Shown piece by piece: positions 17,141 through 25,802 of a stretch of DNA of 64,000 nucleotides. Numbering within the stretch: position 1 is the stretch's first letter; every line of letters begins with the position of its first letter. The notes beneath the pieces are model-generated. The model ran no database searches. It was not told where the DNA came from and saw only the letters and a list, made by a program, of their open reading frames with translations. The position numbers and the translations under genes are program-made. This DNA is from Candidatus Thorarchaeota archaeon (lineage in GTDB: Archaea; Asgardarchaeota; Thorarchaeia; Thorarchaeales; Thorarchaeaceae): NCBI GenBank assembly GCA_016839245.1, contig JAEOUN010000001.1, positions 1 to 64,000 on the forward strand, in the 5' to 3' direction.

Positions 17141-19282
17141 CTGCCAAAGCGGCCAATTGAGCTTGGATTTCCAATAGTAGAATTAAACAGGATTGCAGAG
17201 AGAGAATCGACAGGATTTGGAAGACGGCATTATAGACCAGTTTACGTCATGCATAAATGGTGGGCTCGGAGACTTGGGTCCATATTCCGTACCATTCTTC
17301 TCTACTCACTAGCTGAAACCGAAAGTATTCAGGACCTCTGGAAGCGGTATCCAAAGGGGATTGATCTCTCAGACAAGATCGTTCTCGACCCAATGATGGG
17401 CGGTGGGACCACGGTAGTTGAGGCCCTGAAGCTTGGCTGCACGGTAGTCGCCGGGGATTTGAACCCTGTTTCATGGTTTATTACAAAGAAACAAATCGAA
17501 GACATTGATCCTGATTTACTCAGAGATGCCTTAGTTCAGATCGACAACGAACTTGGACTGGAATTGAGAAAGTACTACAGGACAAAATGTCCTGAGTGCG
17601 GCGACTTTGCGGACGGGATTTATTATTTTTACTGCAAAGAGCTCTCCTGTCCAGATTGCGCGAAAGAGATTCCGTTAATGCGCAATTTCTTCCTTGCAAA
17701 GTCGTTAGTAAATGATTCAGATATTGTCGTTTGTCAGCATTGTTGGAACATCTTTGAAGCTGTTAGCAGAAGAAACGAAACGAAGTGCCCCAAATGTAAT
17801 CATGTGTTCATCCCTGCAGAAACAAGCTACACTTCTGGTCGGGACTACTACTGTCATACCAGAGAATGCAAATCGAAGAAGATTGTTGATTGGATCAGAC
17901 AAAATGGCATACCAAGAGAGAAGATGTATGCCATCGAGTTCCATTGTAAGAAATGTGAAAAGAAGAAGAATCCAAATCTGAAGAATGGAAGAGGCTACAA
18001 AGCCCCGGACAAAAGAGACCTTAAACTATTGGAGCTTGCTAAGAAGGAGTTCAGAGAGATAGATGTCAAACTCCCCATTCCAGATACGTCCATTCCCAAT
18101 GGTGTAGAAACCAAACGGGCCCTGAATCATGGCTATACAAAGTTCAGGGAGATGTTCAATGAAAGACAGCTGCTAAACTTGGGAAAGATCTATAGATGGA
18201 TTCTTACGCTCAAGGATTGGCATGTCAAGGAGTTTCTTATTCTTGCCTTCTCAAACTCACTGAAGTACAACAACAAGTTCGCCAAATATAATGCGACAAG
18301 AGGTTTCATCACGGATATCTTTCGAACTCACTCATATTCTCCCTCAATGTCACCGGTGGAAGCAAACTGCTATGACACGCCGCGAGGTAGAGGCGCATTT
18401 ACGGCCTTTGTCAACTTAGTGATTGAAGGAAAGGAGTACTGCAGGTCACCCTTTGAGAGAATCTTTCAAAACGAATCAATGGTCAAGATGCCCTCTGGAA
18501 GACGATTAGTTGCCTCCATGGCTGGTAGGTATGCTGAGCTTGACAGCAAAAGGAAAGTCTTGCTTCTTTGTGGGTCATCCGAACAAATGAAAGTACCAGA
18601 TAAAACAGCAGATGCAGTAGTCACAGACCCCCCTTACTATGGAAATGTTATGTACTCGGAGCTATCAAATTTCTTCTATGTTTGGCTTCGATTGGCATTG
18701 AAGGATAGATATGCTTGGTTCAAGGGAAAACTAGTTCCTTGGGAAGAAGAGGTCATCGAGAATCGTAGTCAGAAAAAGGGGAAAGAGGACTTCCTAGCCG
18801 GTCTCACACGGGTCTTTTCGGAAAGCAATAGAATTCTCAAGGATGATGGTGTGTTTGTATTCACTTTTCACCACAAGAAGAAAGAGGCTTGGTCTGCCGT
18901 TCTTCAAGCAATTCTGGATTCAGGACTTTTCGTGACAACAATATATCCGGTCAGAAGTGAGATGAGAGCATCAACGCATCTTCACGACTTGAAGAATATC
19001 GCCTATGATATGGTTATTGTCTGCAAGAAGAGAAGAAAGCGTCGATCGGCAATGAATTGGTCAGTAGTCAAGGGTAACATTAAGGATGCAACTCAGGACC
19101 TAGTTAGGCATTTACAGGAAAACGGAGCGACCTTGAGCGACCTTGATAGGTATGTTATAGCATTGGGAAAGTGTTTCGAGCTTTACTCTCAATATTATCC
19201 GAAAGTAATAGAAAATGGTGAATACATCGGCGTTGAGGAAGCACTCGAATCGATAGATTTGCTCGTGAAACAGGACAGATAG
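17141..19282 (+). CDS. DUF1156-like DNA methyltransferase, probable CTG start
   Basis: A SAM-dependent DNA methyltransferase of the DUF1156 type, acting on adenine or cytosine N in DNA. The SAM site is VLDPMMGGGTTVVEA and the catalytic motif is TDPPYYGNV, far downstream, with a long insert carrying several CxxC pairs (CPEC, CPDC, CQHC, CPKC, CKKC) that look like zinc ribbons. The first canonical start is ATG 17249, but the frame upstream encodes the family's conserved N-terminus (RPIELGFPIVELNRIAERES, then HYRPVYV) with no ATG, GTG or TTG before the TGA at about 17113. GGAGG at 17129-17133 sits seven bases before CTG 17141, which I take as the start. Such genes often belong to anti-phage loci, but no restriction partner is seen. 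Confidence 0.75.
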   Translation: MPKRPIELGFPIVELNRIAERESTGFGRRHYRPVYVMHKWWARRLGSIFRTILLYSLAETESIQDLWKRYPKGIDLSDKIVLDPMMGGGTTVVEALKLGCTVVAGDLNPVSWFITKKQIEDIDPDLLRDALVQIDNELGLELRKYYRTKCPECGDFADGIYYFYCKELSCPDCAKEIPLMRNFFLAKSLVNDSDIVVCQHCWNIFEAVSRRNETKCPKCNHVFIPAETSYTSGRDYYCHTRECKSKKIVDWIRQNGIPREKMYAIEFHCKKCEKKKNPNLKNGRGYKAPDKRDLKLLELAKKEFREIDVKLPIPDTSIPNGVETKRALNHGYTKFREMFNERQLLNLGKIYRWILTLKDWHVKEFLILAFSNSLKYNNKFAKYNATRGFITDIFRTHSYSPSMSPVEANCYDTPRGRGAFTAFVNLVIEGKEYCRSPFERIFQNESMVKMPSGRRLVASMAGRYAELDSKRKVLLLCGSSEQMKVPDKTADAVVTDPPYYGNVMYSELSNFFYVWLRLALKDRYAWFKGKLVPWEEEVIENRSQKKGKEDFLAGLTRVFSESNRILKDDGVFVFTFHHKKKEAWSAVLQAILDSGLFVTTIYPVRSEMRASTHLHDLKNIAYDMVIVCKKRRKRRSAMNWSVVKGNIKDATQDLVRHLQENGATLSDLDRYVIALGKCFELYSQYYPKVIENGEYIGVEEALESIDLLVKQDR

Positions 19283-19288
19283 AATCAT

Positions 19289-20107
19289 TCATAGAATTGC
19301 AGACAATTCGGGAAGCATTCCTAGTGCTAGGAGAAAGCAGAAGAATAACAGACCTACTGAAAGGGCCATTACCAGATAATCGGTTTTTGACCATGTAGAC
19401 TCCTGCAAGTAAGATCGTTCTGGTCTATAACCAAATCCCCGCCCATCCATAGATAGCGAGAGAGTTTCGACTCGTGATAGTGCCGAAACAAGCAGTGGAT
19501 AGAAAGTGTATCTGATTGTTCTTATAATCTTCTTGAGCCCTCCAATTTCTGAAGAAAGTCCTCGTGATTTCTGAGACATTCTCACCAAGTTTGTTTCCAT
19601 ATCAAAGAGAGGAAGAAATCTTAGCGCAATAACTAGAGCAAAGCTATACCTGTACGGGATTCTGAACTTGGTGAGTGCATGGGCAAGTAGCGTTGGATTT
19701 GTTACAGAGATAAAGAGCATACTTGAGAATACGATTAGAAGAAATCTGAGTGAGATGGATAGTCCTCGCTCCAGTCCAAAGCTTGTTATTGGAATAAACG
19801 GGCCAATGTTACCAATTTTAGGCACAATATATGTCAAAATTGTACCATTAGGAGTCAAAAAGATTTGAAACAGGAGTAAAACCAATGAAAAAATAACAAG
19901 AAACCGTACTCGGTTTGATGAGATCCGTATTGGAACCCTAGCAGCTCTAAATGACACAAGATTGACAAGAAGTAGCAGTCCACTTAGAACCCAGCTTGGA
20001 TAGACTAGGATACTAATCATCAGAAAGGTTAGAGAAAGAAGCTTCATTGCAGGGTTGAGGTTGTGGATTGTACCTTCTCTGCGGACAAAACCAAAGCGTG
20101 TACTCAC
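19289..20107 (-). CDS. ECF transporter transmembrane component T
   Basis: This 272-residue integral membrane protein is the EcfT/CbiQ-type scaffold that couples the ATPases to the substrate-binding S component. It shows about six hydrophobic segments, for example LLSLTFLMISILVYPSWVLSGLLL and LFISVTNPTLLAHALTKF. The long cytoplasmic coupling helices contain SRVETLSLSMDGRGFGY, close to the A-R-G family motif that contacts the ATPases. Its ATG overlaps the ATPase gene's stop by four bases (20104-20107), so the two are translationally coupled. It is the last gene of the operon. Confidence 0.9.
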   Translation of the reverse strand: MSTRFGFVRREGTIHNLNPAMKLLSLTFLMISILVYPSWVLSGLLLLVNLVSFRAARVPIRISSNRVRFLVIFSLVLLLFQIFLTPNGTILTYIVPKIGNIGPFIPITSFGLERGLSISLRFLLIVFSSMLFISVTNPTLLAHALTKFRIPYRYSFALVIALRFLPLFDMETNLVRMSQKSRGLSSEIGGLKKIIRTIRYTFYPLLVSALSRVETLSLSMDGRGFGYRPERSYLQESTWSKTDYLVMALSVGLLFFCFLLALGMLPELSAIL

Positions 20108-21567
20108 TCTGATTGTCCCCCTTGAGCTGTATATTCTGGCTTTCCAATTTCCTGTAAACGATCTTGAACCGCTTGTGGGCTCCCATCGAGCAGTATTGAA
20201 CCGTTTTCCATGAACAGGATCCGATTACAGAATTCTCTTGCAAAGGTGGGATCATGAGTCACAACTACACAGATGCCCCCTGTTTCAACCCGGCGGGTCA
20301 TCTTTTCTGCGATAATTCTCCTCCCATCAGCATCTTGCCCAATGAAAGGTTCATCGAAGAGGTATACTTCTGGTTCATGGAGAGTTACAGAAGAAACATT
20401 CAAGCGTCGTTTCTGACCATGACTCAGTGAGAAAGGATTTCTTTCACTATAAGGAGAAAGTCCCATTGCATCGAGAACGTTCTTGGCATTATCCAGATTT
20501 TCTTCCATATCATATTCAAGAACTTCCAAACCAAGGACTTGTTCCTTCCATACAGTTCTCTCGAAAATTTGGTGATTAGGATTCTGAAAAACAACTCCGA
20601 TCCTCTTTGCGATCTCTCTTTTTGCAAATGATGATATGGATTTTCTGTTCAGAAAAACTTTTCCGATGCTTGGCTCAAGCAGACCAGCTATCATGGATAA
20701 TAGAGTAGTCTTTCCGGATCCGTTATCGCCCATAAGAGCGACGAAATCTCCTCGATTAAGGATCAGTGAAACCTGATTCACAGCTATTTGTTTTCCATAG
20801 GAGAAGGTTGTGTTCTCTATTCGAATAACTTCCTCTGGGTTTTCGATCCTGATCATACCCGAAGATTTCTGTGGAATATCTGCAGAAAATGTCTTGTTTT
20901 GGGGAGTTTCAATTACTTTTCCTTCAGAAATCTGCAAAATCCGGTCAGCTATTGGCAAGAATGCAGACAGTTGGTGTTCTATGCAAAGAATTCCCAAGTT
21001 GTTCTCTTTCATAGCAACAAGAACATCTCTAAGCTCAAGAGTGCCTTTGGGATCCAGACTTGACGAAGATTCATCAAGAATCAAATAGTCTGGCTCAGAT
21101 GCGAGCATGGCAGCAATGATAATTCTCTGCTTTTCGCCACCGGATAGCTTATGCGTGGAACGGTTTCGTAAATGCCAAGAACTGACTGATGACAAAGAAG
21201 ATTCTACAAGTCGCTCTATCTCTTTGGTATCTTTGCAGTAGTTCTCGGGACCAAATGCTACTTCATCACCTACATTTAGAGTACAGATTTGCCCATCGGG
21301 ATCCTGTTGTACCAATGCAACCTTCTCTGCGTATTCGGATAGCAGAAGATCTGAAACATCTTTGTTCTCGATGAAAACAGACCCAGAATAATCCCCTTTA
21401 ATCATACGGGGTATGAAACCTGACAAACATTTGGCTAGTGTTGATTTGCCAGACCCAGTGGGGCCAGTTAGGAGCACAATTTCTCTAGGATGAAGCTGCA
21501 TGGTGACTTTTTCAAGGATAGGCTGAGTACCTTCGTATGAGAATACTAAGTCACGAGCTTCTAACAT
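20104..21567 (-). CDS. ECF transporter fused double ATPase
   Basis: Both ATPases of an energy-coupling-factor importer are fused in one 487-residue chain. The first half has Walker A GPTGSGKST (about residue 35), signature LSGGEKQR and Walker B YLILDESSSSLDP. The second half has Walker A GDNGSGKTT (about residue 285), signature LSHGQKRR and Walker B VYLFDEPFIGQD. In the first half the expected catalytic glutamate is present (DES). ECF systems usually have two separate subunits (EcfA1/A2), so fusion is an archaeal-style variant. Gene order S, A-A, T with overlap to EcfT supports a single transporter. Confidence 0.92.
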   Translation of the reverse strand: MLEARDLVFSYEGTQPILEKVTMQLHPREIVLLTGPTGSGKSTLAKCLSGFIPRMIKGDYSGSVFIENKDVSDLLLSEYAEKVALVQQDPDGQICTLNVGDEVAFGPENYCKDTKEIERLVESSLSSVSSWHLRNRSTHKLSGGEKQRIIIAAMLASEPDYLILDESSSSLDPKGTLELRDVLVAMKENNLGILCIEHQLSAFLPIADRILQISEGKVIETPQNKTFSADIPQKSSGMIRIENPEEVIRIENTTFSYGKQIAVNQVSLILNRGDFVALMGDNGSGKTTLLSMIAGLLEPSIGKVFLNRKSISSFAKREIAKRIGVVFQNPNHQIFERTVWKEQVLGLEVLEYDMEENLDNAKNVLDAMGLSPYSERNPFSLSHGQKRRLNVSSVTLHEPEVYLFDEPFIGQDADGRRIIAEKMTRRVETGGICVVVTHDPTFAREFCNRILFMENGSILLDGSPQAVQDRLQEIGKPEYTAQGGQSE

Positions 21568-21576
21568 CTATCACAC

Positions 21577-22641
21577 CTAGAATACTTCTAGAACGGTAAC
21601 CCATCTCACCCATAATGCTCCATCATAGTCACCTGCAATTAGCCAGAGCCCATCTTCGCTCTCGGTCAGAAGCATTCTATTATCACACACCACTGAGTCA
21701 AAGTCAAACAAGACGGTGTAGCCATCCCGGGCACTCACCCTGAGCGTTGTGGCTCCTGAATTTGGATTGGCATAATTCAGGATTGTACCTAGAAGGATTC
21801 CTGTGTAATTAGCTGGGTCGAGATGGGTATATGCGCCAATGAGTTCTGCTTCTATTGTCACTTCCTGTCCCACAAAGTTTGATTGATGATAGGTATAGGG
21901 GTTCTCAACAAGTCCAGTGACTTCGCAAGAATATGGGTCAGTCTGCATTACTGCAACGAATACTGTGAAGTAGACAGAGCCTACAATGATAAATGTAAGA
22001 AATGCTACCGCTGGAAAGTTTCGCACTATCAACTTTCTTCTAGGCGTTGCAGAAGGTTCTCTGCTACTGATATTAGCTGGAATTATTTCGATTTCGTTCA
22101 GAAATTCCAATGTTTCCCAAGCAAAGTAGCCTGCAAATATTACTCCTGAGCAAAAAGCCAAGATTGTCATGACGGCTATGTACACTATTGGAGCGCCGGT
22201 GAAGTAAAGGGCTTGAAATACTAGGACATTTGAGGCAGAAGAGAACCCTGCAGTCACCCACCATACGATTTGAGATGAAACTGAGACTCCATTCAACTCC
22301 CTAAAACTTGAAGCCCCCACATCAATGATTAGTCCTTGAATAAGTGAAACCAGTACTATGACAATTCCGTGAGTGCTCCCAGTAAATAGCTCCACAAGAC
22401 CCTTCAGTGCACCACCTGCTAATCCAACACCGGTCTTCGGAACTAGGACTCTCATAAGTACAATCCAAAACACGTGAAGACCAGCCATGAATTGACCGGC
22501 TCCAAAGGGGATTCCCAAGGACAAGTTGATGAGATTGCCAAGGTAGCCTACGAATGTGCTAAGTGCGCCGCCCAAAGAACTCAGCATTGCGATTGTGACA
22601 ATATCGCGGGTTGTGATTGCAGTGTTATTTGATGCATTCAC
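21577..22641 (-). CDS. ECF substrate-binding (S) component with external C-terminal domain
   Basis: The first 200 residues form about five to six membrane segments beginning with TTRDIVTIAMLSSLGGALST, and include GVGLAGGALKGLVELFTGS, resembling the YkoE/hydroxymethylpyrimidine group of S components. After a last membrane span (FLTFIIVGSVYFTVFVAV) an extracellular domain of about 110 residues follows, containing VTGLVENP, VTIEAELIGAYT and VSARDGYTVLFDFD. That domain resembles the one ending the neighbouring phosphoesterase (DGYQYEF), both near the molybdopterin-binding oxidoreductase fold. Such a tail is unusual for an S component. Its ATG overlaps the upstream gene by four bases. The true substrate is unproven. 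Confidence 0.75.
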   Translation of the reverse strand: MNASNNTAITTRDIVTIAMLSSLGGALSTFVGYLGNLINLSLGIPFGAGQFMAGLHVFWIVLMRVLVPKTGVGLAGGALKGLVELFTGSTHGIVIVLVSLIQGLIIDVGASSFRELNGVSVSSQIVWWVTAGFSSASNVLVFQALYFTGAPIVYIAVMTILAFCSGVIFAGYFAWETLEFLNEIEIIPANISSREPSATPRRKLIVRNFPAVAFLTFIIVGSVYFTVFVAVMQTDPYSCEVTGLVENPYTYHQSNFVGQEVTIEAELIGAYTHLDPANYTGILLGTILNYANPNSGATTLRVSARDGYTVLFDFDSVVCDNRMLLTESEDGLWLIAGDYDGALWVRWVTVLEVF

Positions 22642-23915
22642 TGCTGAATCACCTCGATATTTGAAACATAACGAACCCAGCTTGCGCCTGCAGATTCATA
22701 GATGTAATAGCCCATTCCAGGGGCAGATGTGAGCCGCAGGTCTTCATTGCTATAGCCTCCGTCTGGGACAAGCATTACCAATCGCATTCCGTCAGTCCAA
22801 TCGGGAACAAGTGTCTCGTTGAAGGAATATGCAAGTATCATATCACCCTGAATGTCATGCCATGAGCTGTTTGGATAGACATTAGAATAGCAGAATTCGT
22901 ATTGATATCCATCATTTGCGGTGACTCGTAGTATATCAGTTTCCTGCATTCCACCCACGAACTTGAGAAGGTCTGCAATCAGAACTCCACGGTATGTTCC
23001 TTGCCCTCGCCAATTGTCGAATTGATTTTGGAAGGATGAGAAGCCTTCCAAGTCTGAAAGCACTAATAGATCATCTAACGTGAGCGTTAAGCTCTCGTCT
23101 TGGTTTCTGATTTCAACCATATTGCGCTGGAGAGAAGGAGCATCTAACAGCACAGGTTCGATAAGCAATTCGGACTCTGTCAAGGTCACATTTACGAAGT
23201 GGTAATAGCCGCCATTTTCTGGGCTCGCATAGAGGCTTGCACCTGCCCCGCCTGTTATTACATAACGGACACCTTGAACAACGCTCTCGTTAAAGATATG
23301 AACATGTCCTGAAAAGACTGTGGTCACATTCGTTTCCTGAAATATGGTCATCAACCTTGATGCTGTCGTTAAGTTGGAAAACGTATGATCTTGCTCTGGT
23401 CGAGGGTCAAAGGGTGGAATGTGGGAAAATACAAACTTGAACTCTGCATCTGAGGCTTCCAAATCTGACAAAAGCCAAGAAATGTCAGCTTCGGGAATAT
23501 CTCCTGTTGTGCTGTTGAATACTGCAAAGTGAGCTGATCCAAGGTCAAAGGAATATAGTGCTGGTCCGAAGTGTTCAAGGTATCTTGTACCGCCGTCCAG
23601 TCGGACATCGTGATTCCCTGGAGTAGTGTATACTGGTATGGTGAATTCTGCAAGTGCGTCAATAACTGCATTATATTGGCTTTCTTGGCCAAAGGGGGTG
23701 AGATCTCCGCAGTGGAAGACAAAATCGGGATTATAGATTGCAGAAATGGCTGCAATTTGATGAATTCCATCCTGATAACCTTGAGAATCACCAAAGACAT
23801 AGAAGTTTAGAATGGAATCTCTCTCCGAACCCAGATAGAAGTAAGAGATGCCAAGAACAGCAAATCCAGTAACTAGGAGAACTGCCACTCCGATAGCTAT
23901 CCGTCTTTGCTGCAT
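22638..23915 (-). CDS. secreted/anchored metallophosphoesterase with extra C-terminal domain
   Basis: An N-terminal hydrophobic anchor (IAIGVAVLLVTGFAVLGISYFYLG, residues 6-29) places the enzyme outside the cell. The calcineurin-like phosphoesterase core follows: FGDSQGYQDG, FHCGDLTPFG, TPGNHDVR, FSHIPPF and FSGHVHIF supply the D, D, N-H, H and H-x-H metal ligands. After residue 270 comes a domain of about 150 residues with LTANDGYQYEFCY-like and WTDGMRLVMLVPDGGY segments, related to the domain on the S component next to it. Operon position suggests the phosphoesterase releases a ligand from a phosphorylated precursor and the ECF transporter then imports it. Substrate unknown. Confidence 0.8.
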   Translation of the reverse strand: MQQRRIAIGVAVLLVTGFAVLGISYFYLGSERDSILNFYVFGDSQGYQDGIHQIAAISAIYNPDFVFHCGDLTPFGQESQYNAVIDALAEFTIPVYTTPGNHDVRLDGGTRYLEHFGPALYSFDLGSAHFAVFNSTTGDIPEADISWLLSDLEASDAEFKFVFSHIPPFDPRPEQDHTFSNLTTASRLMTIFQETNVTTVFSGHVHIFNESVVQGVRYVITGGAGASLYASPENGGYYHFVNVTLTESELLIEPVLLDAPSLQRNMVEIRNQDESLTLTLDDLLVLSDLEGFSSFQNQFDNWRGQGTYRGVLIADLLKFVGGMQETDILRVTANDGYQYEFCYSNVYPNSSWHDIQGDMILAYSFNETLVPDWTDGMRLVMLVPDGGYSNEDLRLTSAPGMGYYIYESAGASWVRYVSNIEVIQQ

Positions 23916-23994
23916 GTTCTATGAATGCTCTCCGAATTTGCGTTGTGTTGATGCGTTCCATTCGTAAATATGAAGGCTTTGTTTTCTGCTCCAA

Positions 23995-24777
23995 TCAGAC
24001 ATCAAGACCCTCTTGCCTGATTTGATTCGAGACTTGCATTATTCTATCGTCGTTTCTCCATTCAGCAGTCTGGGCAAGCGTATCGACCATTGTTTCAAGA
24101 AACAGTTTTTCTACCTTGGACGTCCGTTCCATGTGTCTAAGACCGAGATAATGGTCCAAGAGAATCCAGGCTAAAGCACGTTTCTTGGCATCAAATATTG
24201 GATCCGTATCAAGTATGCTTGCTGCAACCCCTGCGATGTCAAGTATCCAGTGCTCTTCTCTTGACTCCTCAAAGTCAAGACCAAAAATCATTCCATCATT
24301 CCATATGAAATTCCTGAGACGAGGGTCACCCTTGATGTGATTATGTATTTGATGATAATTATAATACCATTCGGCTAGTGTTTCTACGATTGTAGGTTCA
24401 AAGGTCCGGTTTATTCTATCGACCAGGGGTTCTCCTTGGATGAATTCCATTAGGATTACTCCGCCTTGAGCTGCGATTACTTTCGGTACTGTGAGACGGT
24501 TCTCTATGCTTGAGGATAGGCGATCAAGCTCGTTCTGAAAAGTATCTGCAACGAATAGCTTTGCTATTAAACTGGATGTTTCGGGTTTTGTTGCAGAAGT
24601 ATAGATGATGTGAAGTACGAGGTTTTTCTTGCTCCTCAACCGAACAATGGATTCTATTTCGACGTCCAGGCCGCAGGCGTTTCTCATTAATGATTGAAAT
24701 GTGGCAAAACGAGAATCCTTTAGCTTCTTACTATCAATACCAGTTAGGTCAATACTGAATCCATTTAGGAGATTCAT
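23995..24777 (-). CDS. APH/thiamine-kinase-like phosphotransferase
   Basis: A 260-residue protein with a small-molecule kinase fold. LIAKLF near residue 80 carries the ATP-binding lysine, VILMEFIQGEPL is the hinge, IKGDPRLRNFIW is the catalytic loop (D and N as in the HGD...N motif, although His is replaced by Lys), and IFGLDFEESREEHWILDIA is the metal-binding DFE-like segment and following helix. The C-terminal helices (ALAWILLDHYLGL) fit aminoglycoside phosphotransferase and thiamine-kinase relatives. It is divergently arranged with 24870-25088 and 80 bases upstream of the phosphoesterase/ECF operon on the same strand, so it could phosphorylate the imported ligand. That link is inference. 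Confidence 0.65.
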   Translation of the reverse strand: MNLLNGFSIDLTGIDSKKLKDSRFATFQSLMRNACGLDVEIESIVRLRSKKNLVLHIIYTSATKPETSSLIAKLFVADTFQNELDRLSSSIENRLTVPKVIAAQGGVILMEFIQGEPLVDRINRTFEPTIVETLAEWYYNYHQIHNHIKGDPRLRNFIWNDGMIFGLDFEESREEHWILDIAGVAASILDTDPIFDAKKRALAWILLDHYLGLRHMERTSKVEKLFLETMVDTLAQTAEWRNDDRIMQVSNQIRQEGLDV

Positions 24778-24869
24778 GATGTTTGCTGATTGCCCTTCGG
24801 GGTCTATTAGGCTATCGACCAGACCAAACAGGTTTTATCGTAATACTTGAAACACATCTTGAGATTGCG

Positions 24870-25088
24870 ATGACAGGCCGAATTTGTAATGTTCAAAGAA
24901 ATAAGGACCGATGTGGCTGTACATATCCAGGATGTTCCAGACAAGGCTATTGTTGTGACTGTATTCACTATCATTGGAAGCATAAGGAATTGCCCGGTTG
25001 TCTATTTCCAGAAGATGCGGAGAAAACCTATGACAGGTCACTCAAGTATTTCATAGAAGTATGGAGTAAGAAACTAGGAAAGAAATGA
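24870..25088 (+). CDS. DUF6485-like cysteine-rich protein
   Basis: The 72-residue product reads RCGCTYPGCSRQGYCCDCIHYH, then ELPGCLFP and EKTYDRSLKYFI; the string of cysteines and following ELPxCxFP fit DUF6485, a small zinc- or metal-binding family of unknown role. I take ATG 24870 as the start because homology begins right after it; an upstream TTG at 24783 would add 29 unrelated residues. It stands between the kinase-like gene (opposite strand) and a small membrane protein. Confidence 0.7.
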   Translation: MTGRICNVQRNKDRCGCTYPGCSRQGYCCDCIHYHWKHKELPGCLFPEDAEKTYDRSLKYFIEVWSKKLGKK

Positions 25089-25150
25089 GATTGTGAAAAT
25101 GAAAAGTCTAAAGTCAACTAGGACTATGATATGGAACTGCGTGCAATTTT

Positions 25151-25369
25151 GTGAAGCAGTATCATGTTAGACTTTTGTTAATGGTTATCGGCTTCGTATC
25201 TTGGGTCATCGCTACCGGTTGGCTATTTGATTACACAGTCAATGTTTTTTACCCTGAAGATGCATTTGGAGAACTAATATGGGTAATTGCTTCTGTTGGA
25301 TTTCTATACATCTCTATTCCACTGGAATTCGTATTCCTACTTGGATTGTGTTTGATTTGTGCTGATTGA
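25151..25369 (+). CDS. small two-span membrane protein
   Basis: A 72-residue product with two hydrophobic segments (LLLMVIGFVSWVIATGWLF and ELIWVIASVGFLYISIPLEF) that may extend into a third at the C-terminus. GTG start. No family recognised. It follows the DUF6485-like gene by 62 bases on the same strand. Confidence 0.4.
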   Translation: MKQYHVRLLLMVIGFVSWVIATGWLFDYTVNVFYPEDAFGELIWVIASVGFLYISIPLEFVFLLGLCLICAD

Positions 25370-25678
25370 TATCCAAAATAGGGAGAAGGTACTGGATTCA
25401 TCAATTTGATTTCAGAATGCCTTGTTTGATACCAAAATGAGAAGCGGTTTACCATTATTCGTCGTTTTCTTCTTTGCTAGTGGAATCAGAATTAGCGATC
25501 TTCTCTGTTATTTTTCGTTTGAGAAATGGTTTTACCAAGAAATAGACGACTAACATGAAAATATATACGGAATGATAAGAACAAGCATATTCTCAAGCAA
25601 TGTGTATTCTTCGCATGGTCACATCACTAGATACTAGATTCCGGTCCATTTGATTGTTTGGAATAGAAGAAACAGATA

Positions 25679-25756
25679 TGGCGGGCGCGCCAGGATTCGA
25701 ACCTGGGGCCTCCAACTTCGAAGGCTGGCGCCTTATCCATGCTAGACTACGCGCCC
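25679..25756 (-). tRNA. tRNA-Arg(TCG), no intron
   Basis: Acceptor GGGCGCG pairs with CGCGCCC, discriminator G, encoded CCA. The anticodon arm CCAGC-CTTCGAA-GTTGG carries TCG, and the T-arm is CCAGG-TTCGAAT-CCTGG. At 78 bases including CCA it is of normal length, so no intron is present. Confidence 0.93.
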
Positions 25757-25802
25757 CAAGAATTCGGATGTTAATCTGTTCTTAAGGCCTTCCATGATGA
25801 TG

